A DNA stretch of 64,000 bases from Metaphire vulgaris (lineage: Eukaryota > Annelida > Clitellata > Crassiclitellata > Megascolecidae). Location: positions 12,549,867 to 12,613,866 of the forward strand of contig CM030842.1 in NCBI GenBank assembly GCA_018105865.1, given 5' to 3'. The notes beneath the pieces were generated by a model that worked only from the letters and a program-made list of their open reading frames with translations, searched no databases and had not been told where the DNA came from. Made by a program: the position numbers and the translations under genes. Of this stretch, positions 22,701 to 45,808 are shown piece after piece. Numbering within the stretch: the first letter of the stretch is position 1; the number at the start of each line of letters is the position of its first letter.

Positions 22701-23242
22701 ATGAGAAGAAGTCACTGTACTTTGCTGAGTGTATTACTAGAACTTGTCTGAGGGCAGAAGCTGTACTGTGTAAAGTTTGAGCTTAGTCTCTTGTTATCTA
22801 GCCAGGCTGTTTGTTCTTGGTCTTCCGCGTGATCGTCCTCCGGATAATGTTCCTTGAATTAGTTCTTTTTCTAGACAAGAGCCTTGCTTTCTCACGACGT
22901 GTCCAAAATAACATACTTTGTCTTTTTTAATTAATGTTGTTCAGCATTTCCAGCTACGGGGCCGAAAAGTCTTCGTCAGCGTGAACCTGCCCGTTGAGCC
23001 TAGTCTAGCACGAGTAACACTTGTTATGAAATTGAACGACATAGGCCTAACACTTATTCGTGTTCAAACAAACACTCGGCCGGTTGTTTTGTTAAGTTCG
23101 AAGAACGACACGTGATTCAGCCGTCGGCGCCTACGTTGCTTGTAGGCAGCTGACAAGAGAGTATCGACACAGGTGCATCAAGAACAACAGTGTTTACCGC
23201 TACTACATGCAGACATCAGTTATTATTCGTCTTTATGTGAAA

Positions 23243-35171
<11,929 letters not shown>

Positions 35172-35468
35172 AATTCTTATAGCAATCAAATCGTAAAAAA
35201 CGTAAAATCAAATCGTAGCTTATATTAAATTCACAGCGATACGACAGTTCCCTTCATCGGCTGCAATCAATAATGCGACCACTGCTGTGAGTTCCTTATA
35301 TACAATACAGCGTTGCTTAATATGCTGTATAACAATCTGTTGCTTCTAATATTGTGGCATCCAGCTGAAGCAACGAATTCTGTACATTGCGTTTTCAGCG
35401 AAAAGAAATCGTTTGTCTTTCTAGAAGTAGGGTATTCAGTTCTTCATGAGTTACAGCTTATGTCGATA

Positions 35469-35635
35469 ACAGTAAAACTTTGATATACTCAGCTATAACG
35501 CATACTCGGCTAAAACGTACCGCTATATCCCATTTGATGCGCTACCGTATCGGATGGTATTGGATATAACGTACCTGGGATATAACGTAATAAATTTCAT
35601 CGACCCGTTTAGGTGCGTTATAACGAAGATCTACT
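35469..35635. mobile_element. GTTATAACG (pogo/Tigger-like) repeat, second copy
   Basis: It starts CAGTAAAACTTTGATATA and ends GTTATAACGAAGATCTACTG. Interior ATAACGCATACTCGGC matches 34455. Confidence 0.65.
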
Positions 35636-35828
35636 GTATTTTTGAATTCACAAATTGACAGATATTTAGTACCAGAAATATTATCTTTTAGTTTGTAAGT
35701 TATTCGTCGAGAATAATCTTCAATGCCATGTTTTGGGTAGACTGCGGAATAATCCCTTTAGGCTACGTGAGACGTGATTTCCTCAGCTGAAATTCCCATC
35801 TGAACGGAGTGGGGTGGGGTGGGGTGGG

Positions 35829-36001
35829 CAGGGACGTAGCCAGGAATTTGATTTGGGGGATATAAATACTTTTGTTGGGGGCGGGGTATAAATCTTAACT
35901 ATAAACCATATGAATCATATATATAAACAACATAAAAAACTTTAAGGTAAACTGATTTGGGGGTATATATACCTATATACCGCCCCGTCGCTACGCCCCT
36001 G
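35829..36001. mobile_element. hAT-like MITE (CAGGGRCGTAGCCAGG type)
   Basis: Ends CAGGGACGTAGCCAGG and CGCTACGCCCCTG. It is inserted in a GGGGTGGGGT repeat, so its duplication merges with the repeat. Relatives are at 59617 and 62896. Confidence 0.8.
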
Positions 36002-36402
36002 GGTGGGGTGGGGGCAGGTGGAGTCCCTCACACCTTGCAGTACAAAGCGCAGCGGGGGACGTGTAGACAAACGACACTCTATCGTCGTTAACCCTCTATT
36101 GAACCATGCTGCCTGGTTAACCATATATTCACTGTTGCCTGCAGTTAACATTGGGCAATATAGGGTTAAGTATATTCGATATCTCGTGTTACTCTCTCCG
36201 ACGAATTCGATCGCTGCCTCTTCGATAGTTTGCAACGGAAACTCGATTAACCGTTCGGGCGTAAAACCGGGATTTGCCCGAAGCGTTATAGGCCAATGCG
36301 GTTGGAGAACAACGCAGGACAAAGACGTGCGACTAGCTATCATTGGATTGGATGACGCCGACCGGCCGAAGAACAATTAATTGTGAATTGAATTTGTGAG
36401 AA

Positions 36403-36657
36403 TCAATTGGATGGAGGTGCAACAGTTTCAATCACGCAGTCCTTCCCGTCTGGATTGCGTTTTCCATCATCGTGTGGACGCCGCGGTCTTCCAATGACAA
36501 TCTCCTCGTTAAGACAAGGGATCCAGTATAGGTGGATGCGCCCGGCTATGATTACATGTTCCGGAGCCAAGGACGCTTCCACGACAGGCTTCTTGCAGCC
36601 GTGTCCAAAGGTCGCGATGATGCTGGGATTAGGAAGAATGGCGAACACTGAAGGTGG
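36403..36657 (-). CDS. Candidate terminal exon, product unknown
   Basis: A strong acceptor (TCTTTCCATCCCGACTGTCTTGTCAG) precedes 84 open codons ending at TGA 36403-36405. The peptide includes SIIATFGHGCKKPVVEASLA and HLYWIPCLNEEIVIGRPRRP. I recognise no family. It was first considered as the tetraspanin C-terminus, but that gene closes elsewhere. It could belong to another minus-strand gene. Confidence 0.3.
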   Translation of the reverse strand, partial: PPSVFAILPNPSIIATFGHGCKKPVVEASLAPEHVIIAGRIHLYWIPCLNEEIVIGRPRRPHDDGKRNPDGKDCVIETVAPPSN

Positions 36658-36719
36658 CTGACAAGACAGTCGGGATGGAAAGAGACTGATGAGGAGACTG
36701 TGCACAAAGACAACTCTTT

Positions 36720-36730
36720 CCGAACAGAGC

Positions 36731-36763
<33 letters not shown>

Positions 36764-36782
36764 CAGACAGATACAGAGATAC

Positions 36783-36813
<31 letters not shown>

Positions 36814-37110
36814 TACAGAGATACAGAGAGAGAGAGACACACACAGTTTGGGGAATTGACTTGGTCGGAATGGATGAGACACAGTTCAAAGGAAAATTTT
36901 GTGTTATTGCTGGGATTTGGGGGGTGTTGTAGTTTTGGGGGAATCTCCCCTCACTATCAGACCTGGATAAAACACTGGAGAGACAGAGAGAGAGACAAAG
37001 ACTGAGACAGTCAGAGACAGACAGAGACAGACGGAGAGGAGAAGACTGATACCGAGTACAAATACAGTAGCGATAACGCATACTCACACACACACACACA
37101 CACACACCAC
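36720..37110. repeat. (GACA)n, (GA)n and (CA)n microsatellites
   Basis: Repeated GACAGACA and GAGAGAGA runs at about 36729-36838 and 36981-37033, and (CA)n at 37083-37107. A MITE end, CTGGATAAAACACTG, lies at 36962-36976. Confidence 0.9.
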
Positions 37111-37410
37111 GCAGCCTGACGTAGGATTGAGGATGCTGAACAGCGAAAGTGACAGACAATTAGGCGCACTAAGAAGATGTAACAAGTTGAAGACGCTTCG
37201 GTGCTACTGATGCGATAAAAAGAGGCTGCAGAGAAGATGACCGCAGATGAAATTAGAAAGAAGAGAGAACGAAATATTCATTTCGCGGAGAATCTATCGA
37301 AACGACAAACCTAATAAGGCGACCAGATGCAACGGGGAACAGAAATTAGCAGCATAGGCCTACTGCAAGCATGAATTAAACCCAAATAAATTTAAATAAA
37401 GATTACGACA

Positions 37411-37566
37411 AATGAATAAACAAATGAATAAACAAATGAATAAACAAATGAATAAACAAATGAATAAACAAATGAATAAACAAATGAATAAACAAATGAA
37501 TAAACAAATGAATAAACAAATGAATAAACAAATGAATAAACAAATGAATAAACAAATGAATAAACA
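37411..37566. repeat. 13 perfect copies of a 12-bp unit
   Basis: The unit AATGAATAAACA repeats 13 times without a mismatch, 156 bp. It reads MNKQ or FICL repeats, which are not evidence of coding. Confidence 0.97.
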
Positions 37567-37598
37567 ACTGAACCTAGACATTTCGAATGACGTCAGAC

Positions 37599-37788
37599 CA
37601 GGGTTTAATCTAATCCGTTTCCTGAGGAAAAATTGCCCTTTTCCCCCGGAAATTTCAAATTCCCCGGAAATTTTGGCATACTACATCAACTAACAGCAGC
37701 CCCCTAGCAGAATTCCTCCCGGCTTTGTCAGTTTCACCCCCGGCTTTGTCAGTCTCCCCCGGAGTCCAGGAGTCTAGATTAAACACTG
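37599..37788. mobile_element. hAT-like MITE (CAGTGTTTAATCTA type), second copy
   Basis: Ends CAGGGTTTAATCTA and TAGATTAAACACTG. The flanks CGTCAGAC and CGTAAGAC match at 7 of 8. Length and interior match 13217-13405. Confidence 0.88.
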
Positions 37789-38309
37789 CGTAAGACTGAT
37801 GAATCGTGACACGAATACAAACTCTATTTTGAAAAGGAGTCATTTTATCACCAACGTTCGATTACAGCTCCGGGGTTTGAGGACGATCCAATCAGAGAAG
37901 GAAAAAATTTGGGGTGGGAGTAGTCTGACCGGTGCTTTCAAAAAGTAAGCACCCGCTTTCACACAGCGAACAAACCTTGACGATATTTAACCGTAAATGC
38001 CTCAGAAAATGTAACAGAAATAAGCAATGCTTGAAAGTAAACTTTTTATAATTTGTCTGTCGCAGAGAAGAAAAGGATGAGGAGAAATGGGAGGAGATGA
38101 GGAAGAGGTGGAGGAGAATAACGATGTTCTGGCTTGTTTTCTGTTTCTTTGAGGCGTTCATTGGCCAACGGGTAATTATTCTGTGAAAATCGAACGGCCA
38201 ATGGAAGCGTGAATGAGAGGACGGACGGAAGAATTCGAGCAGAAGTTAGGACACCGTCAAGTCGTCGTCGTCGTCGTTATATACCTCTCCTCATAACCGC
38301 AATTCGCTT

Positions 38310-38357
<48 letters not shown>

Positions 38358-38560
38358 AGAGAGAGAGAAAAAAAAGATAGACAGACAAATAGAGGCAGGC
38401 AGACAGAGAGAGTGGGAGAGAGAGACGCTGCAGACGAAATATTCGATGGAAGAAATCAGAGGATCAGAAGAAGAAGAAGAAGAAGAAGAAGAAGAAGAAG
38501 AAGAAGAAGAAGAAGAAGAAGAAGAAGAAAGAAAGAAGAAGAAGAAGAAGAAGAAGTCTT
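38310..38560. repeat. (GA)n and (GAA)n microsatellites
   Basis: (GA)n at 38312-38344 and (GAA)n at about 38466-38556. Poly-Arg and poly-Leu frames are artefacts. Confidence 0.95.
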
Positions 38561-38958
38561 CCGCCGTTCTGTTGATAATACGTCACCAGGTAACCGAGAC
38601 GGAAAGATGCTAACCAGCCAAGAGGTATTGCGGGGTGGGAGGACAGAGAAATAAGAAAGAATAGACGACAAGAGGTTCCGCAAATGAGAAAATCTGCGGC
38701 GGGAATCGAACTGCGAACAAGATGGATAGAAAAAGGCTCGATCCTGACTCGAGAAGGAGAAGCGCGGGATGAAGAACTGGCAATAAGAAGAGAACCGGAA
38801 ACCGGAAATGACGTGCAACAGACGACGTCGACCAGGTGATGGCTGGAATGAGCCGTTGTTGCTGAGGAGAGAGATTCAATTGAGCCCTTTCGATGCAATT
38901 TTAGACATAATTTCCGTCGCTTCAGTGATCGCCAGTTACTCTTGCCCAGCGCTTCGCG

Positions 38959-39011
38959 TGACGTCAGAAACCCTTAGGTCGACCTGAACCGGAAGTATCG
39001 GTGTGACGTCA
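38959..39011. promoter_or_regulatory. Pair of consensus CRE sites
   Basis: TGACGTCA occurs at 38959-38966 and 39004-39011, 45 bp apart, in a locally GC-rich stretch. This could be a promoter, perhaps for a minus-strand gene towards 36.4 kb, but no start site is visible. Confidence 0.3.
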
Positions 39012-39195
39012 GAATCCGGTTCCTAAAATAGAAAGGACGCGTGCATTTAGCATTTATAGAAAGGGCGAACATGAATTGTCCTCTGTGACTTGTCTAATTT
39101 AGCAGCACTCGATCGTCCACCGAACTACTGCAACACTTGGAAGTAACGTAACTCGCCGTTCCATACTCCAATGGAGTCTCGACTTTAAATATTTG

Positions 39196-39497
39196 TAGTG
39201 GCGTAGCCGAGGAGGTTGGGGGTTAAAGCCCCCTTGGTTGCCCAACCCAATTTTTTATTGCGTATTATTATTCTGTGGGTAGAGGGCGCCAAAATCGGGG
39301 TTAAGATAGGAAAAATTAAAAAGTGAAAAATATAAGCAAAGAAAACTATCAATAAAGTTGTACGCACCCATATGCCTATTCTATATAACTCACTTAATCA
39401 AGCAAAAATAATAGTTGACGACCTTCGTTTTGCTTGTCAGGAGTTTTCGAAGTTCAGAATCGTAACCGCCCTTCGGGAAATCCTGGCTACGCCACTG
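39196..39497. mobile_element. hAT-like MITE (YAGTGGCGTAGCC type)
   Basis: Ends TAGTGGCGTAGCCGA and TGGCTACGCCACTG; flanks AATATTTG and ATTATTTG match at 7 of 8. Contains the T-tract motif at 39414-39441. Confidence 0.85.
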
Positions 39498-39721
39498 ATT
39501 ATTTGTATTAAACGACAAAAGCAGACTGTTTTTTAAAAATTTCAACAGATAAATTCTATTTCGGCATAACCTAGATTCAAGGTTATTTTCAAATCATTTT
39601 GAATTTACAAATTCGTGCACAGCTAAGCACTCGCTTGTGGAAACAGGTAGCCTATACAACAAATAAAGTTATACATATTCTTATTTCTTGGTGTAGTAAT
39701 AAATCACAGAAAGCAGCAGCA

Positions 39722-39912
39722 CTGGCGTAGCCCCCACGGGAGGAGCACGAGAAGGTTATCCCCATATTCGGACCGGTACCAGTCGCGAGATACGCGCAAA
39801 ACCGGTGAGAAGTTGGGGTGGGGGAAGTAGGAGGCTTATTTTTTGCTCGTAAAGACTTTTAACCCGAAAATTTCGATGTGTCCCTATTTTTAAATTCTGG
39901 CAACGCCGCTGG
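39722..39912. mobile_element. Diverged hAT-like MITE
   Basis: It starts near CACTGGCGTAGCCCCCAC and ends near TTCTGGCAACGCCGCTG. The interior word GCGCAAAACCGGTGAGAA recurs at about 61970. No duplication found. Confidence 0.5.
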
Positions 39913-40066
39913 GGAGCAAAATCAGGAATTTTTTTACAAGACCTCTACTTTAAATTAATCAATATCCTCTCCAAAAACACGAGTTTTTAAGAAAATGTAC
40001 TCGTTTATGAAACACACGGTAATGATACTAACTAAAAGAGGGAGATGTAGCCTACTTCGGATATCG

Positions 40067-40159
40067 TTATTCGAATGCGTCGTCTTCGCGCCACCAATGC
40101 TCGGAATGCTTCTTACGGACCCACTTGATCAGAGCGCAGGACAGGACAAAATCTAAAAG
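40067..40159 (-). CDS. Tetraspanin exon 7 (TM4 end, C-terminal tail)
   Basis: It encodes LLDFVLSCALIKWVRKK, then HSEHWWREDDAFE and TAA at 40067-40069. The acceptor GTCGTTAG was chosen over the TTTTAG nine bases on because it keeps the frame. Confidence 0.85.
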   Translation of the reverse strand, partial: LLDFVLSCALIKWVRKKHSEHWWREDDAFE

Positions 40160-40987
40160 CTAACGACAATCCGTCCAATTGGATTTTAAAAACAAGACGG
40201 AAACACGAACAGAATTACAGCAAGTTCTCACAGTGCTATTCAAATTCAACCGGCTGCGTGGAAAATCATTAAAGATCTAGATATTTCTGATTAGGGGCGT
40301 CCATAAATGACGTCACGCATTTAGGGGAGGGGGTTCAAACATTTGTGACGAAGTGTGACGACTGGGGGAAGGGGGGCTTCTAGAAATGTGACGTCACATA
40401 ATAGTAAATATTTTTTATTAAAACCGCAATGCTATGTTTCCGTAAAATTGAACGCATTTTACACTTATAGTTATTATACTCACGTAATTTATGGATCGCC
40501 CCTTACCGCAAAATAATCAACACTGGAATTTATAAAAATTTTGTATTTTGGGAAATTGCCTCTGGTCGACTCCATTGAATGAATCACGCATACGTCTTAG
40601 ACGATGATCAATAATTGATTCATATCCTATTAAATGGTAAGGCGAATTAAAATACTAAAACAATCGACAGCCAAAGGCGCAAGACAGAAGAAGCATTTTC
40701 AGAACTCACCTGAACGAAAATTAGCGACGACAGAAACACAAGGACCGCCTGTTTGTATTCGCGAAACCAAGACGTCAGAACGCTCTGACAGCCCTGAAGA
40801 ACCAGAACCAGAGAACAAAAGCACAATGATCAAATAGCCATTCACCCGCAAAACAGCAGCAGCAGCAGCAGCAGCAGAGGTCTCCACAGAAATTCGAGGC
40901 ACCCTCTTCTATCTGAGTCTCTTATCAGAAACAATCAGCCATCGAGTCTACTACCATTGGCAGTAAAGACAGCCAGACGGACGCACG

Positions 40988-41025
<38 letters not shown>

Positions 41026-41166
41026 AGAGACAGATAACTAGACGAACAAGCAAAGCATTGTTGCTAGGTAGGCTTCTACGTCCTTTACAGGATGTTTTAG
41101 GATCGATGATAGTGACAGATTAGTAATACAGGGCAGACCCTACTGAACCACTTTAAATCTTGTTTA

Positions 41167-41238
<72 letters not shown>

Positions 41239-43251
41239 ATATTAAAAATGCTGTTGAAAGTACAGCAGTGCAATTAACTTTGGATGGATCTTGTCCAATT
41301 GTAATTTGGCGTGCCATCAGCTGATTCTTCTGTGCATTATGGAGTGGCGCTATAGAAGTTTAAGATTGGATTCTAGCCTATTGACGTCTTAAAGAGTCAG
41401 TGTCTGTGGGTCCATTTTTTAGAACCCAACCCATCAAATCTCAAACCCAACCCAACCCATGCCAGCAATAGTATTACTTGACCCAACACAACCCAACGTA
41501 ATACATTTCAATTTCCTAAACCATGACTTATTTTCTGACCCGACCGACCATGAATATGGTCAAGTCTGACCCAACCAACCCAACCCAACCCATGGTATGA
41601 ACGGGTGCTGCTGTAGAATCGATGCTACGACCTGTCGATGTAGAAACCCTAGGACGTCGCTGTTGTTCTTTGGGGCGACAACCGCCTCCGCTTGACAGTA
41701 ATGCTGATTCAGAATTTCCGATTTTTCGCTTCGGTCGAAGCGTTGAACGCAACAGGACAGCGGTACAAAGGATCCTTCGATGATCGGCGTATTGTTATAC
41801 CAGGACGAGTCGATGTAGTCCTGTGGACCGACAACTCCACAGCAGCCGAGCTGAAGAGAGATTAATTCGCACAGAATTAATCAAATCAAGGTACAGGTTC
41901 CGTTACTGTAAGGAATACTTTCAACGGAGGTAGAATCTGAAGGCGTTAACAAACAAGCCGACAAGTGCAGAAATGACGATTACGGTAAAACAACCTTAAG
42001 AAATGACAGGATGACTTCTATAAGAATCAGTGGCGTCAATTTGTAGCAAAAGTTGTGAGGGTCCACCTGTTGTTGTGCCAGTAAGTAAGAATCAAGCGAC
42101 AACTGGTGCTATTGCATGTGCGCCATATACTCTTTTAGCATAATTCTTATTGCTTATTAATGTTCCCAAATACCATTTACTGATTATATCTGTTATCCAC
42201 CCAACGCAACAATTTATTAAATAATCGTACAACGGTACAATAAAGATTTATTCAGATTTCTATGAGAGTCCAATGCCTTATGGACCCTCACATCCACATT
42301 TTTGTGAGGGTCCGGACCCAAAGACCCTCACGGGATTGACGCCACTGATAAGAATGAAGAACACTGCATTCACTTTTTTAAAAAATTAATGGACGCTAAA
42401 GGTCTTGTTCTCACCCCAGGCGTAACGATCCTAGTACAGCGTCGGCAGCATTAGCGTCTAGAGGGGGCCTGGTGAAGAGGGGGTGGTCCCGGGCGCCGAC
42501 CATGCAGATGGGGGCGCCAAAATTGACTCGACGACGACCGTTTTTTGCTCGTCAAACATTTTTTATAATCGACTTGGCCCAGGGCGCCTACCACTCTTTG
42601 CGCCCCGCTGAAGACAGTCTCCCACATGGCTTTATACATCTGAGTATTAAAAATGGTGCTATAGAAGTTTCTAAAATGATGGAAATAATAACTATACAGC
42701 AATAGTAATAGTAATGTAGTATCAGCACCAGCAGCAGCAGTAGCAGGCAGGTAGTGGTGGTGGTGGTGGTGGTGGTGGTGGTGGTGGTGGTGGTGGTGGT
42801 GGTGGTGGTGGTGGTGGTGGTGGTGGTGGTGGTGGCAGCAGCGGTGGTGGCGGCGGCGGCGGCAGCAGCAGCAGCAGCGGCAGTGGTGGTGGTGGTGGTG
42901 GTGGTGGTGGCGGCGGCGGCGGCAGCAGCGGCAGCGGCAGCAGCAGTGGTGGTGGTGGTGGTGGTGGTGGTGGTGGTGGTGGTGGTGGTGGTGGTGGTGG
43001 TGGTGGTGGTGGTGGTGGTGGTGGTGGTGGTGGCGGTGGTGGCGGCGGCGGTGCGGCGGCGGCGGCGGCAGCAGCGGCAGCAGCAGCGGCGGTGGTGGTG
43101 GTGGTGGTGGTGGTGGTGGCGGCCAGCGGCGGCAGGCGGCAGCGGCGGCGGCGGTGGTGGTGGTGGCCGCAGCAGCAGCGGCGGCAGCAGCAGCAGCAGC
43201 AGCAGCAGTGGTGCAGGTGGTGGTAGTAGTAGTGGTAGTGGTAGTGGTAGC

Positions 43252-43347
<96 letters not shown>

Positions 43348-45599
43348 CAGTGGTGGTTCCAAGAATTCTCGTTGTGTGATGTAATGAATTTCTAGGAAGT
43401 TGTTTGAGGGCAATGCAATGATTTTTTTTCTAGGAAGATGGCGCCGCTTGTAGTGGGCACGGTCAGCGGTTGACCGTGTGCAATAAATCCCGAATATGGT
43501 AGACAAGCGAAAAAACGCCATTAGCAGTTTTCCCGACTAAACCCAGCCGACATAAGCCTGACAAGCAAACAAGGTCATTAGCAGAGTTTTCCCGTTTTAC
43601 CAACTAAATCCTGCTGCCTCCTGCTAGAAAAGTCTGACAAGCAAAAAAAGGACTGCATCCCCAGTCTTCCCCAACGTGGAACCACCACTGGTAGTAGTAG
43701 TAGTAGTAGTAGTAGTAGTAATAGTAGTAGTAGTAGTAGGAGCAGCAACAGCAGCAGTAGCCTAGTCGTAGTATCAGTTTGTGGATAAAGCGGGCACCTT
43801 TGTAATATTTACCTTGAGTAGGCTAACGATCTAGAGAAGCGTCATAGTCTACACATTATTGTCAGGTGCCTTCAGAAGCTGAAGCAGGCCAGGGCCAGTT
43901 AGAAATGTTGAGGCCATGAACTCCAATAGTTGCGGACTATTGGAGTGTCAGGCTATAACTATGGACTGTTAGTCCATAGCTATAACAGTGACATTTAGAA
44001 GCAAATCAAATTACACAGGGTATAATACATTTGCGTCGGATATAGAATATTTAGTATGCCTGACGGAATGAAAACATAAATAGCATATTATATTATAATT
44101 TATAGTAAAATTCGCCGAATAGAAGATAGTATCTTTATGATTAATTCAAAAATCACTCTCTCTTACAATATACAAATTACACGAAAAATCAATACTGTAA
44201 CGTGAAAAGGATATTTGATATTCTCAGTTAGACATTAACTTTAAAAAACAGAAGCCCCACGAATAATTTGGAGGCCCGGGTCAAATGGACCAATGGCCCC
44301 GCTGGCCCCTCTGATTGGCCCTGATTATCGTATAACCCGTATGAATAGAAACTTAGAATCGAAGCTGAAATCTATGTAGCTCCAAGTACAGTGTAAACAT
44401 CTCAGTTGCTTTGACTCAAAGCCGAAATTGCTTGATTTCGCTTAATCCCTGGCGCAAAGCTAAAGGCTTAGCGTTCTTGGTTCAGCGTTTACAAGTTTTC
44501 GTTTTCAACGGAAGACTTTCAATTGCTAAAAATGTACCGACAACTATTGAATATTTCTGAAAATGATGAAAATATTTCTGAAAATATTTTATGAAAATTC
44601 AGCCTTTGAATTGAATTTCCACTCAATTTGCAAGTTTCAGCTGTGATACAAAGCGTCTACTTCGTATTGCCACAACTGTCAAATGTCAAAGTTATATTAT
44701 AAATCTCATAGTTAAAATTGCGGTGTCTAATTTAAATGCAGTAACTTTCAATGTCCACTCTATTTTTTTCTTTTTAAAGCATACACAGAAAAACTGACAA
44801 CAATTAGAGAAAAGAAAAGGAAACGATCCAGTCCGACCGCTAAACCGCAAATTGCGAAGTGAGAAAAGTTTAAATTTTCGACCGGTTTCAAAGGTTGCGG
44901 CGATAGCTGCAGTGGCGCCACCTAGCGTCATGGCTTCACAAAACAAAATGTTCTTTGTGTTAAGGTTCGGCGCGCAGTTTATACTATGCCGCCGTGTGCA
45001 GCGCATCGTCAAAGCGCTATAGAAATCGGACCACGGGAGACAGTAACGTATTCTCTTCAATCATTCTTCTTACCCCCCCCCGCCGCCCCTTAAAAAATTC
45101 TCGCCAGTTTTCCACAAATCTCGCAGACGGTTCCCGCCCGAGTAGGATGTCCCGCTCCCGTGCCCCTACTCCCCACGCCCCGTGCATCCCGTGGTTACGC
45201 CAATGGATAGAAGTGAGTCCGAGTATAGCACAAGAGGAAGAAGGAAGCATGCATGCATAGATGGAGAACGCCCATTGGACTTAGTGTAAGATTCTCCGAG
45301 ACGCTTAATTAAGAGAGAGACTGTCATTGGGAATGCATGGGGCGGAGGGAGGCCGTTGCTCTTACCGTCGCCTGCAGAACGTCCCAGGCGTGGGTCAGGC
45401 TGAGCACCTCAGCGTCGCAGAGCTCCGCCCGAAGAGAGCTCCTGTTGTACTGCCATCGAATCTGGTAAGACAGGCTGGCAAACAGGCGATCAGAAACCTA
45501 TGCACAGCGTCCAACAATACACACTGTAGACTATAACAACACCCCCATCGCTGTCGTCGTCATTATTACTACTATATCATCATCATCATCATCACAATC

Positions 45600-45631
<32 letters not shown>

Positions 45632-45707
45632 CTTCTTTATCACCATCACCATCACCATCATCATCATCGTCATCATCACCATCACCATCATCATCTTCAT
45701 CACCAAC

Positions 45708-45739
<32 letters not shown>

Positions 45740-45766
45740 CACCATCATCATCTTCTTCTTTATCAC

Positions 45767-45808
<42 letters not shown>

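Larger units (their letters stand above)
20186..23206. other. Divergent spacer between the NETO-like and glucosidase genes
   Basis: It should hold both promoters, but no TATA box, Inr or binding site could be defended. It contains a MITE (20620), a palindromic GTTATAACG repeat interrupted by a SINE (21190-21680), a CT-rich run (21700-21742) and a truncated MITE (22417). Confidence 0.5.

Noticed and set aside
36403..36657. C-terminal exon of the tetraspanin
   Set aside because: It fits the phase after exon 5 but has no fourth membrane helix. Exons at 40710-40793 and 40067-40159 supply a perfect TM4 and tail, so the gene ends there.
37360..37693. MNKQ and FICL repeat frames
   Set aside because: A 12-bp repeat unit cannot contain a stop in these frames by construction, and there is no other coding sign.
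42451..43521. 356-codon minus-strand open frame
   Set aside because: It is almost wholly triplet repeat read as Thr, His and Ala, and all frames are open there.
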